Shown: positions 7,429-13,343 of the stretch, piece by piece | Position numbering within the stretch: the first letter of the stretch is position 1 | Layout: every line of letters begins with the position of its first letter | DNA from: CAYLRY01 sp964386535 | GTDB taxonomy: Bacteria > Chloroflexota > Dehalococcoidia > Dehalococcoidales > UBA3254 | Length of the DNA stretch: 13,442 nucleotides | NCBI GenBank assembly: GCA_964386535.1 | Contig: CAYLRY010000057.1 | Location: forward strand, 1-13,442 | Reading direction: 5' to 3' | The notes under the pieces: generated by a model | The model's database searches: none | What the model saw: the letters and a program-made list of their open reading frames with translations, nothing else | What the model was told of the DNA's origin: nothing | Made by a program: the position numbers and the translations under genes

Positions 7429-7457
7429 ATTGTAATACGTTGTTATATTTTAGTCCA
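7429..7457 (-). promoter_or_regulatory. Promoter of the transketolase operon
   Basis: On the minus strand TGGACT (7452-7457) and TACAAT (7429-7434) are exactly 17 bases apart, placing a transcript start near 7422, about 43 bases before the ATG. No thiamine riboswitch motif or other folded leader is seen in this short leader. Confidence 0.55.
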
Positions 7458-7540
7458 GAAAAAATGACTAAGTGGTGGAAGAATACTGCAATAGGGGACC
7501 TTCAGGGCTAAGCAGATTAATAAAATCGGAAACACCGGGA

Positions 7541-7570
7541 TTGGATTTTCATGTTAACAGAATGTACAAT
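7541..7570 (+). promoter_or_regulatory. Possible promoter of the plus-strand membrane protein gene
   Basis: TTGGAT (7541-7546) and TACAAT (7565-7570) are 18 bases apart, with a predicted start near 7577, about 46 bases before the gene. The -10 box is good and the -35 box is weak. It is divergent from the transketolase promoter; the two -10 elements are about 130 bp apart. Confidence 0.4.
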
Positions 7571-7622
7571 AAAGTCCATCAGGTGTTGAATATTTAATTT
7601 TAAACACAATAAAGAGCTTGAA

Positions 7623-8222
7623 ATGAATATAGAAAAAACAATCAATGCCCCGATCAGTGAATCAACCGCCAGATACAGAATTAACACTTATTTTGCTCAG
7701 GCGGGATATCAACCTTTGGAAAGCCAGGGAAGGATACTATCTTATAAACGAGGTTCCAAACTGGGGTCCTGGTTTCCCCGTAATCCATCCAACCTGCTTT
7801 CAATTGCCACAATCGAGGTTCAGGAAAAAGGCGGGCAGACTCAAATTAAAGCTGAATTTGAAATAAAAGTAACATTTAAAGATGAAAGCAATTTCACGAA
7901 TGTTTTCTGGAATCAGGAAATAAAGGATTTTGAGATTGCGGTGTTAAAAGACCAGTATACACCTTTAAAAAATAAAAAATTGACCCAGAGAACTATTATT
8001 GCCAATCTCCAATCATTGGGTCCAGCAGTGCTTTATATTTTGCTATGGGGCATTTTGGCTGCTATATTGACAGCTATAGTCATTATCATTCCCGGAACAG
8101 ATACATGGGATCCTTATCTGGTAGCTATAGCGGTTATGGCGTTAGCTGGAGCCGCTACGATTTTTTTAGTCAGGCTCTGGAAAAGAAGACGCCAAGACAG
8201 ATCTAATAATAACCTTTTATAA
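7623..8222 (+). CDS. Uncharacterised two-helix membrane protein
   Basis: A 199-residue protein of no recognised family. Residues 1-125 are soluble and mixed alpha/beta in character, with the look of a START/SRPBCC-like or DUF-type domain (alternating polar/hydrophobic strands such as TQIKAEFEIKVTF at 73-85), but no motif allows a name. Two hydrophobic segments follow, about 132-157 and 165-185, joined by a short loop holding GTDTWDP. The tail KRRRQDR is strongly basic, so both termini probably face the cytoplasm. There is no signal peptide. The ribosome-binding site is weak (AAAGAG). It is one of only two plus-strand genes, stands alone between divergent transketolase and convergent fmdB, and ends at a symmetrical hairpin. 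The reading frame is well supported; function is unknown. Confidence 0.75.
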   Translation: MNIEKTINAPISESTARYRINTYFAQAGYQPLESQGRILSYKRGSKLGSWFPRNPSNLLSIATIEVQEKGGQTQIKAEFEIKVTFKDESNFTNVFWNQEIKDFEIAVLKDQYTPLKNKKLTQRTIIANLQSLGPAVLYILLWGILAAILTAIVIIIPGTDTWDPYLVAIAVMALAGAATIFLVRLWKRRRQDRSNNNLL

Positions 8223-8243
8223 TATGCCCCAAGTCTACTGCCG

Positions 8244-8274
8244 CCTGGAAAAGCTTGTCCCTCACTTTTCCAGG
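8244..8274. terminator. Symmetrical hairpin between convergent genes
   Basis: CCTGGAAAAG (8244-8253) pairs perfectly over 10 bp with CTTTTCCAGG (8265-8274) around an 11-base loop. It lies 21 bases past the membrane protein stop on the plus strand and downstream of fmdB on the minus strand, so it could serve both. A second small stem, TTCCGG-ctg-CCGGAA, follows at 8282-8296. The U-tract is weak on both strands. Confidence 0.55.
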
Positions 8275-8408
8275 ATTAAACTTCCGGCTGCCGGAAATGT
8301 CCGTGTAATATTGCTTAACTTACATTACGCTTTTTATCAGTATAAGCTTTCGTGAATGATCATAACGCATCAACTTTTGTAAGGTAAACTGCCTTATCTC
8401 CGGGGACC

Positions 8409-8594
8409 TCAGCCAAATCTATTGCTGGAACAGGCACTTCCACCCTGTAATCCGGTAGAGAATCCGGAATAAATTCTTTCTGGACTATTGTTACCACATT
8501 GAGGACATTTTTCAGCCTCTTTTTTATGGAAAAAACCAAGACGCAGTTCATATTTGTTCCCACATTTTTGGCATTTGAATTCATAGACCGGCAT
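8409..8594 (-). CDS. fmdB: FmdB-family putative zinc ribbon protein
   Basis: A complete 61-residue FmdB-type protein. It opens with the family signature MPVYEFKC and has a zinc ribbon from Cys8-x2-Cys11 and Cys30-x2-Cys33. It closes with the PERIYSGFSTG segment and a glycine/serine tail holding Cys55, as in other short members. The founding FmdB was proposed to regulate amidase/formamidase genes, but the molecular role of the family is not settled. It has a very strong ribosome-binding site (GGGGAGG, 5 bases before ATG). It follows the ArsR-type regulator by 35 bp on the same strand and probably shares its promoter. Confidence 0.85.
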   Translation of the reverse strand: MPVYEFKCQKCGNKYELRLGFFHKKEAEKCPQCGNNSPERIYSGFSTGLQGGSACSSNRFG

Positions 8595-8629
8595 AATAAC
8601 CTCCCCTATTGTTCATATTTCAATTATAT

Positions 8630-8962
8630 TTATATTTCACCCATGGTTAATTTCCGTTGTTTTTCTATCAGGGCAGTCTGTGTTTCTTTTAGTAGTTTAA
8701 TAGCCTCATATATCCTCGGGTCAGCCAGCGCATAATATATAACCGCTCCTTCACGCCGTGTACACACCAGCCCATGCTCTCTCATTAAACTCAAATGCTT
8801 GGATACATTGGACTGCTGTAAGCCTAACCGCCTGGTTATTTCATTTACTGGAAGCTCACCTTTTGAAAGCTCGCTTATGATTAATAGACGGCTGGCATCA
8901 GCCAATGTTTTACAAAATTCGGCATGCAACCTGTAAATGGCAGCTCTTTCTTCAATATCCAT
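8630..8962 (-). CDS. ArsR/SmtB-family winged-helix transcriptional regulator
   Basis: A 110-residue dimeric winged-helix repressor. The helix-turn-helix lies at about residues 38-66 (VNEITRRLGLQQSNVSKHL), and the beta-wing at 67-79 contains RREGAVIYYAL. The metal-sensing motif of ArsR/SmtB (ELCVCDL) is replaced by EFCKTLADAS. Only Cys17 and Cys67 are present, so the classic alpha3 metal site is missing. It may sense another ligand, a redox state or a different metal site. It sits upstream of fmdB in a two-gene unit. A promoter with an overlapping inverted repeat lies immediately upstream, which suggests autoregulation. The ribosome-binding site is AAGGG, 4 bases before ATG. Confidence 0.9.
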   Translation of the reverse strand: MDIEERAAIYRLHAEFCKTLADASRLLIISELSKGELPVNEITRRLGLQQSNVSKHLSLMREHGLVCTRREGAVIYYALADPRIYEAIKLLKETQTALIEKQRKLTMGEI

Positions 8963-8989
8963 GAATCCCTTATAACATTACTATATAAT

Positions 8990-9003
8990 CATATATTCAT
9001 ATG
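8990..9003. promoter_or_regulatory. Candidate operator of the ArsR-type regulator
   Basis: CATAT-ATTC-ATATG is a perfect 5-4-5 inverted repeat that overlaps the -10 box (9001-9006) and the expected transcription start. It is embedded in an AT-rich run of ATATGA repeats, resembling the ATA/TAT-type operators bound by ArsR/SmtB repressors. Low complexity here makes chance palindromes more likely. Confidence 0.5.
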
Positions 9004-9029
9004 GTAATACATCTTTTTATAGTTGTCAA
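9001..9029 (-). promoter_or_regulatory. Promoter of the arsR-fmdB operon
   Basis: On the minus strand a perfect TTGACA (9024-9029) stands 17 bases before TACCAT (9001-9006), placing the start near 8994 and a leader of about 32 bases before the regulator ATG. Confidence 0.7.
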
Positions 9030-9097
9030 GAAAAAAGAAAAATTTACCGCAAGGACCAAAACATGTGATTTTGAAGGTAGAATATATTGATTAAATT

Positions 9098-9433
9098 TTA
9101 TAGGTTGAGGCTCTGCATGAACATTTTAAGGGAAGGAATATCTTCCTTTACTGTATGCCAAAGGATATTATGGTCAACCTCGAAATATCCGTGAATCATT
9201 TTCTCTAACATACCAGACATTTGAATCCAGGGTATGGCTGGATACTTATCACGGACTGCCCTGGGGACTTTCTTAGAGGCTTCTCCTATGACTTCTAGGC
9301 ATCTGACTACCGCATATATGGTCTTTTTATCCTGATTGAAATTGTCGAAAGACATGTTACCAACAAAAAGTGAAATATCATTAAAAGAGTCAAGTATATC
9401 CTTAAGATAATCCCTGTATTCAATATTGTTCAC
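9098..9433 (-). CDS. HepT-like (DUF86) protein, probably lacking RNase activity, no MntA partner
   Basis: An all-alpha 111-residue HepT/DUF86 protein. The family signature is clear: DKKTIYAVVRCLEVIGEASKKVP at 35-57, then IPW, then MLEKMIHGYF at 75-84. HepT toxins are HEPN ribonucleases whose active site is R-x4-H-x-Y, normally within GMRNKxxHxYF, and they are neutralised by AMPylation of the tyrosine by the nucleotidyltransferase MntA. Here His81 and Tyr83 are kept but the arginine is Leu76 (codon TTA). No nucleotidyltransferase gene or remnant is recognisable in the 417 bp upstream or just downstream. The start is GTG, supported by AAGGAGG 9 bases upstream. It may be an inactivated solo remnant or a repurposed HEPN protein. 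Confidence 0.85.
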   Translation of the reverse strand: MNNIEYRDYLKDILDSFNDISLFVGNMSFDNFNQDKKTIYAVVRCLEVIGEASKKVPRAVRDKYPAIPWIQMSGMLEKMIHGYFEVDHNILWHTVKEDIPSLKMFMQSLNL

Positions 9434-9850
9434 AAGAAAGCGCCTCCTTAGGGATATATAATAGGGACTACTTTAAAAACGATACTGATCTGGCATCCAA
9501 CTCTTATTAAACCGGATGTGAGTATTTTAATAAATAAAATACAGTCCCGGCGTCAAACCTGGTAAGTAAATCGTTACTAATACTATTATAACCTGAAATT
9601 ATCCCTTCTAGAAATGAGTTTTTAGCTTTAATAACATAGACCATCAACAACCAGGTAATGATCCGGACTCCTGGATAATAAGAAACAATAAATGAAACAA
9701 TGAAACCGGCTTTTACTAGCTGTAAAAAATTACATTAGTACACGGTTTACACACAACGGATGAATACTCAAAATTCCGGGGCAGAAAGATCCCAAGATAT
9801 TCCGGCATTTTTACGCAGAAGTGATTTTTTATTGTCTGAGCTTATTGTAA
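9434..9850. other. 417-bp gene-free gap with small inverted repeats
   Basis: No open frame in this gap resembles a protein, and no MntA-like GSx9DxD motif is visible on either strand. It is AT-rich and carries nested inverted repeats at 9703-9748, listed separately. It may be an eroded gene, for example a lost antitoxin, or long untranslated sequence. Confidence 0.5.
9703..9748. repeat. Nested inverted repeats in the gene-free gap
   Basis: AAACCG (9703-9708) pairs with CGGTTT (9743-9748). Inside it TTTTAC (9711-9716) pairs with GTAAAA (9722-9727). The nested arrangement could fold into a small branched RNA, but stems are short and AT-rich. Confidence 0.3.
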
Positions 9851-10087
9851 CTAAGTATGCGAAATAAGGGTTTCGCCCGATGATTTTTGTGTGTATTTTC
9901 TTAACTCGGGTTTTGGCCAGCTAAAACTGGTGGCGCTGGCTATTTTTCTTTCGTTGCAGTATTTACAGGTCATCTGGTAGGTGTGGATAATCCAATAATG
10001 AGCGCCGCTGGGACTCTTTGAACATTTCCATCTGTCTGAGGATAAGTACTCTTTATCACCGGATGCTTTCATTGAACTTTGTCCCAT
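9851..10087 (-). CDS. Small putative zinc-binding protein with CSKSPSGAHYW and CKYC motifs
   Basis: A 78-residue protein with an N-terminal polar stretch and then a compact core at 20-47. The core has W20-K-C22, S-P-S-G-A-H30-Y-W, then C41-x2-C44. Cys22, His30, Cys41 and Cys44 could bind one zinc. From memory, short proteins with the pattern CxxSPxGAHxW...CxYC occur singly in diverse anaerobes and Chloroflexi; no function is known to me. The C-terminal part (WPKPELRKYTQ) is basic. The ribosome-binding site AAGGAGG is 5 bases before the ATG, which strongly supports translation. It is monocistronic, with gaps of more than 250 bp on both sides. The four ligands and strong start make it a real gene; its role is unassigned. 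Confidence 0.75.
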   Translation of the reverse strand: MGQSSMKASGDKEYLSSDRWKCSKSPSGAHYWIIHTYQMTCKYCNERKIASATSFSWPKPELRKYTQKSSGETLISHT

Positions 10088-10270
10088 GAATACCTCCTTC
10101 TATTCGTATGTTTATTATTGAATTTGAGGGATGGTTTTCAGCAGGCAAGCGAGTAAACGTATATGACGGTTTAACTTTACACTCAAATGAATCTTTTTAC
10201 AAACAGGGATTTTTTTATTGTGCCGGACTGGCGTCTAATTAAGGGTAAATTCGTCATCTGAACGTTGATG

Positions 10271-10335
10271 TGATGCAACAATATGACTGGTTAAGAATCT
10301 GAATATATCATTGCAAGGCGGAAGTGGTTGCATCA
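10271..10335 (+). repeat. Perfect 9-bp inverted repeat ahead of arfB
   Basis: TGATGCAAC (10271-10279) and GTTGCATCA (10327-10335) are exact inverted copies separated by 47 bases. They end 27 bases before the arfB start. They could form the base of a leader stem-loop or be two half-sites for a regulator. The remainder of the 275-bp gap shows no gene. Confidence 0.45.
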
Positions 10336-10362
10336 GCGCCCAGTATACTATAAAGTAAATGT

Positions 10363-10788
10363 ATGATCCAAATAACCCCTGAACTAACACTGGATGAGAA
10401 TGAAATCAGCCTTGAGTTCATACGTTCTTCAGGGCCGGGTGGTCAGAATGTAAATAAAGTGGCCACTGCTGTCCAGCTACGCTTTGATGTGGCAAATTCA
10501 TCTTCTTTACCGGAAGAAGTACGCCAGCGTCTGATTTCTCTGGCTGGGAAACGTTTAACCGATTCAGGCGTACTGATAATAGATGCTGAAAGATACCGGA
10601 CCCAAGGTGCTAACCGGCAGGATGCGATTAACCGGTTGAGCAGTTTAATACGGAAAGCCGCAGAAAAACCGTCTGTACGGCACAAAACCAGGCCGAAACT
10701 CGCTTCCAAAATGAAACGTCTGGAGGAAAAACGCCATCATTCTGCGATCAAGAATTGGCGGCGCTCAAAGCCAGAATTGATTGAATGA
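10363..10788 (+). CDS. arfB: Peptidyl-tRNA hydrolase ArfB (YaeJ/ICT1 family), ribosome rescue factor
   Basis: A 141-residue release-factor-like protein that enters stalled ribosomes lacking a stop codon and hydrolyses the peptidyl-tRNA. The catalytic GGQ motif is at residues 26-28 in SGPGGQNVNK. The GGQ domain fills residues 1-105. A linker and strongly basic tail follow (RHKTRPKLASKMKRLEEKR), the part that inserts into the empty mRNA channel. Length fits ArfB and is far too short for RF1/RF2, since codon-recognition domains are absent. No clear Shine-Dalgarno precedes the ATG, unlike most genes here; a TATACT box at 10344-10349 would give a very short leader. It converges with the coiled-coil gene, with 52 bp between stops and no clear terminator. 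Confidence 0.93.
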   Translation: MIQITPELTLDENEISLEFIRSSGPGGQNVNKVATAVQLRFDVANSSSLPEEVRQRLISLAGKRLTDSGVLIIDAERYRTQGANRQDAINRLSSLIRKAAEKPSVRHKTRPKLASKMKRLEEKRHHSAIKNWRRSKPELIE

Positions 10789-10840
10789 AGGATAACCAGC
10801 AGTAGTCAGGCTCAGTTTGGTTTCCTGAAGACAAGATGGA

Positions 10841-11380
10841 TTACCACGGATTTTCTTCTTCGTATTTTCTTATTTTAGCTTCCAAAATGCCATCATCATC
10901 ATCTTCACCCTCATCCTCATCATAGAATTTTGCGGGCACAGACACAGGATAGATCGAATAATCAGGTAGCTGTGGAGAGTAGTGCTTATTTTCCCAGCCG
11001 TGTACATAAGGTTCACCAGTCTTTTCAGGTTTCTTGATCCCTAAATTAAAACTCTCTACAGCATGTGATGGTATTAGACTTGATGTTGCCTGACTGTTTT
11101 TTATGGCGCGCTGGTATTCCAGGGCTATTTCATTTAATTGTTTAAGACGGTCATCCAAGGCGGCTATTTTTTCCATAATTAATGTTAATTGGGTTTGTAT
11201 TAATGATGAGGTTTTTTGTAAGCTTTCAACCGGGATCCCTTTAGTAATCTGATCAATAACGTTCTCCAAATATTGTTCCGGTAATAAATCCGCGCCGGCC
11301 AGCTCAACCAGTTTCTGGTGAGTATTTCTCTGTATTCTGATATTGATATACTTGGCGCCTGTCCGCTCAAAATCATTCAT
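10841..11380 (-). CDS. Unknown protein: ribbon-helix-helix-like N-terminus, coiled coil, acidic tail
   Basis: A 179-residue protein of no named family. Residues 10-47 have ribbon-helix-helix character: a strand YINIRIQ, a helix HQKLVELAG, a turn and a second helix PEQYLENVIDQI. That suggests a DNA-binding dimer. Residues 52-95 are a probable coiled coil (SLIQTQLTLIMEKIAALDDRL and on). A proline-rich linker follows, then an acidic stretch YDEDEGEDDDDG at about 153-164 and a charged end. The start at 11380 has AAGGTGG 6 bases upstream. A longer frame to 11455 adds only a hydrophobic stretch without a ribosome-binding site and is rejected. It lies 102 bp downstream of the cysteine desulfurase on the same strand. 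It could be a DNA-partition or replication-associated accessory protein, but nothing nearby supports a role. Confidence 0.75.
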   Translation of the reverse strand: MNDFERTGAKYINIRIQRNTHQKLVELAGADLLPEQYLENVIDQITKGIPVESLQKTSSLIQTQLTLIMEKIAALDDRLKQLNEIALEYQRAIKNSQATSSLIPSHAVESFNLGIKKPEKTGEPYVHGWENKHYSPQLPDYSIYPVSVPAKFYDEDEGEDDDDGILEAKIRKYEEENPW

Positions 11381-11482
11381 CTCTTTCCACCTTATAACGG
11401 TACAAACTATTTTTAAATGCCATGCAAATAATAAAAAATAGGAAAGGCATCCCACTTTGCAGTATGATCATATAAATCCGAA

Positions 11483-12652
11483 TCAGATAATCCCTCTCCG
11501 GCTCAGTGGGGACATGTTTCTTAACTTTTTTACTGTTTTTGGGATTATTTCCAGTACATATTTAATATCTTCACCGGTAGTCCATTTACCCATGGTAAGC
11601 CTAATAGATCCATAGGCCTCTTCAGGTTGCAATCCGATAGCCTGAAGTACGTGTGAAGAGGTCAGGCTGCTGGAGTTACAGGCGGACCGGGTAGATAGGC
11701 AGATACCTTCACGGTCAAGGGAAAGTACCAGGTTTTCTCCATCCAAACCAGCAATGCTGACATTGACGTTATTGGGCAATCTGGCTTCAGGGTGACCGTT
11801 AAGACGCACACCGCTGAGCGTGCTCAGGAGTCCTTCAATCAGGCGCCGGCGCAGATTTGTCAACCTGGCAGCTTCCTGGTCAATCTCTTTACCGACCAGT
11901 TCCAGAGCCTTACCAAGTCCCACGATCCCTGAAACATTTTCTGTTCCAGCTCTGCGGCCTTTCTCCTGCTCTCCACCATGAATAAGAGGTAATATCCGAG
12001 TACCTTTCCTCAGGTACAGAAAGCCAACTCCTTTGGGTCCATAAAATTTGTGAGCTGAGGCAGAGAGCAAATCCACTTTCAGATCGTTTACATTAACAGG
12101 AATATGGCCCAATGTCTGGACGGCATCAGTATGGAAGTATACACCGGCTTCTCTAGCCAGGTTTCCTATATCGCTGATAGGCTGGATGGTACCGATTTCA
12201 TTATTGGCATGCATTATGGAAATGAGTATCGTTTGCCGGGTAATTGCCTTCTTAACCTGGTCAACAGAAACCATCCCGAACCTGTCCACCGGTAAATAGG
12301 TGATCTGGAGGTTTTTTTCTTCAAGGAATTTACAGGTTTCCAAAACAGCATGGTGTTCTATAGACGTGGTAATGATGTGATTACCCCTGGAACGGTTAGC
12401 TAAAACAATACCCTTGATGGCCATATTATCAGCTTCTGAACCGGAACTGGTAAAGATGATCTCTTCTTTTTGGGCTCCGATTAAAGAAGCCACTTTTGTA
12501 CGTGCTTCTTCAATAGCTGTTCTAGCCTCCTGCCCGTAGGAGTAGACGCTGGAGGGGTTACCGAAGCTGTCTGACATATATTGAAGCATGGCGTTAACTA
12601 CCTCAGGATGGGTAGGTGTTGTAGCTGCGTAATCCAGATATATTCGATGCAT
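11483..12652 (-). CDS. Cysteine desulfurase, NifS/IscS type
   Basis: A 389-residue pyridoxal-phosphate enzyme that takes sulfur from cysteine to form a protein persulfide for Fe-S clusters, thiolated tRNA or cofactors. It opens with YLDYAATTP. His101 lies in SIEHHAV, the PLP lysine is Lys202 in SAHKFYGPKG, and the persulfide cysteine is Cys325 in STRSACNSSS. The long active-site loop marks it as a group I (NifS/IscS) enzyme. The start at 12652 has GAGGT about 6 bases upstream; the longer frame to 12688 lacks a site and lies in the leader. No iscU, nifU, iscR or mnmA is within the window, so the sulfur acceptor is unknown. The MoaD-like protein and the Fe-S/pterin enzyme 7 kb away would be users. 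A large hairpin lies about 60 bases upstream. Confidence 0.93.
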   Translation of the reverse strand: MHRIYLDYAATTPTHPEVVNAMLQYMSDSFGNPSSVYSYGQEARTAIEEARTKVASLIGAQKEEIIFTSSGSEADNMAIKGIVLANRSRGNHIITTSIEHHAVLETCKFLEEKNLQITYLPVDRFGMVSVDQVKKAITRQTILISIMHANNEIGTIQPISDIGNLAREAGVYFHTDAVQTLGHIPVNVNDLKVDLLSASAHKFYGPKGVGFLYLRKGTRILPLIHGGEQEKGRRAGTENVSGIVGLGKALELVGKEIDQEAARLTNLRRRLIEGLLSTLSGVRLNGHPEARLPNNVNVSIAGLDGENLVLSLDREGICLSTRSACNSSSLTSSHVLQAIGLQPEEAYGSIRLTMGKWTTGEDIKYVLEIIPKTVKKLRNMSPLSRRGII

Positions 12653-12713
12653 GCTAGGACCTCTTTTACTTACTGATGAATCGACCAAAATACATCATTA
12701 CACTTAAATAAAT

Positions 12714-12770
12714 AAAAAGCATACCTTTCTCTATTACCTGTAAAGGACAGGCACTCAGGTATGCTTTTTT
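12714..12770 (-). terminator. Large perfect hairpin with internal stem, terminator or attenuator
   Basis: AAAAAGCATACCT (12714-12726) pairs perfectly over 13 bp with AGGTATGCTTTTT (12757-12769), and the 30-base loop contains a second stem, CCTGT/ACAGG (12737-12751). On the minus strand it is followed by TTTTTATTTATTT, a good intrinsic terminator for the small-paralog operon. On the plus strand there is also a run of six T. It lies in the space ahead of the cysteine desulfurase, so it could also be an attenuator of that gene. Confidence 0.75.
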
Positions 12771-12900
12771 AAGTGAACAGTAAACTTCCTGATAATTGTA
12801 ATCGAAACTATGGCCAGATATAGAATACCTTTATTACCAGATTAAAACAGTACACATTCCTTACTGATAAAGGGTATTAATGTATGCCAAGTGTAACTTC

Positions 12901-13098
12901 TTATCCGGCACATTCATCCAGAAAGATTTTTTTCTGTCCTGAGCGCTTGGGGGCAGCGGCTTTAGCCAGATTGGCTTCCAGTTGCTTTATCTCGCCCTCC
13001 AGGACGGATAAAACAGCGCTGTTGGGATTGGCAGCGCGCTGCTGCTCAAGAGTCTGACGTTTAATATTAATGAGTTCAATCATTTCAGCTTCTGTCAT
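12901..13098 (-). CDS. Small helical-hairpin protein ending in LDECAG (paralog 1)
   Basis: A 65-residue protein that is clearly paralogous to the product of the gene immediately upstream. Shared positions include EAE, KR.TLE..RA..P, LE.EIK.LE..LA and the C-terminal KK..LD.CAG. Two amphipathic helices joined by a short Pro/Asn turn (residues 24-29) are likely, then a lysine-rich linker and the conserved end with one cysteine three residues from the C-terminus. The size and helical hairpin recall Spo0E-like phosphatases, but the SQxLD signature of that family is missing. The start at 13098 is supported by GAGGTG 6 bases upstream; the in-frame GTG at 13107 lies within that site. It is 30 bp downstream of its sister gene. 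Function unknown. Confidence 0.75.
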   Translation of the reverse strand: MTEAEMIELINIKRQTLEQQRAANPNSAVLSVLEGEIKQLEANLAKAAAPKRSGQKKIFLDECAG

Positions 13099-13128
13099 GT
13101 TTTTCACCTCATAATTTTAGTCCAAGTG

Positions 13129-13323
13129 TTATTCCCCGGCGCATTTATCCAGGAGTACTTTCTTCAAATTAGCATCTTCAGTAGCCAGAGCATATTCCAG
13201 GTCTTTTATCTCCGTCTCCAGAATGTTCATTAAGGACTTGCTAACTCTGGGTCTACCTGCCCTGTATTCCTCCAGAGTATAACGTTTCTTAATAATATAT
13301 TCCAAAAGTTCGGCTTCGATCAT
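13129..13323 (-). CDS. Small helical-hairpin protein ending in LDKCAGE (paralog 2)
   Basis: A 64-residue sister of the following gene, with the same two-helix plan and C-terminal KKVLLDKCAGE. Relative to its paralog it has two extra residues in the turn, a shorter linker and one extra terminal glutamate. The divergence is large enough that the duplication is not recent, while the LDxCAG end and the EIKxLE helix are held constant, suggesting selection. The ribosome-binding site is AGGGA about 8 bases before the ATG. A promoter with an extended -10 lies just upstream, so this is the first gene of the two-gene unit. No signal peptide or membrane segment. Function unknown. Confidence 0.75.
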   Translation of the reverse strand: MIEAELLEYIIKKRYTLEEYRAGRPRVSKSLMNILETEIKDLEYALATEDANLKKVLLDKCAGE

Positions 13324-13343
13324 TTAATGCGTCCCTGGGTATT

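Noticed and set aside
7380..7440. Possible thiamine pyrophosphate riboswitch ahead of transketolase
   Set aside because: The leader from the predicted start is only about 43 bases and lacks the CUGAGA-type conserved core; transketolase uses but does not make thiamine.
8360..8584. Open frame of 74 codons overlapping fmdB on the same strand
   Set aside because: It is out of frame with the recognisable FmdB signature and zinc cysteines, and the fmdB frame has the strong ribosome-binding site. A C-terminal frameshift in fmdB was considered, but the short tail ending GGSACSSNRFG matches other short family members.
9703..9748. Insertion sequence remnant or CRISPR-like repeat in the 9.4-9.85 kb gap
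   Set aside because: No transposase fragment, no target-site duplication, and no repeated unit with spacers; only short nested inverted repeats.
11381..11455. N-terminal extension of the coiled-coil protein with a hydrophobic stretch like a signal peptide
   Set aside because: No ribosome-binding site before 11455, while AAGGTGG stands 6 bases before the ATG at 11380 and the DNA-binding-like domain begins right after it.
12653..12900. T-box leader controlling the cysteine desulfurase
   Set aside because: No AGGGTGG-type T-box sequence or specifier stem was seen; only the nested hairpin is present.
12901..13323. Small paralogs as RiPP precursor peptides
   Set aside because: A single terminal cysteine and charged helical bodies are unlike precursor peptides, and no maturation enzyme such as a radical SAM protein or YcaO lies nearby.
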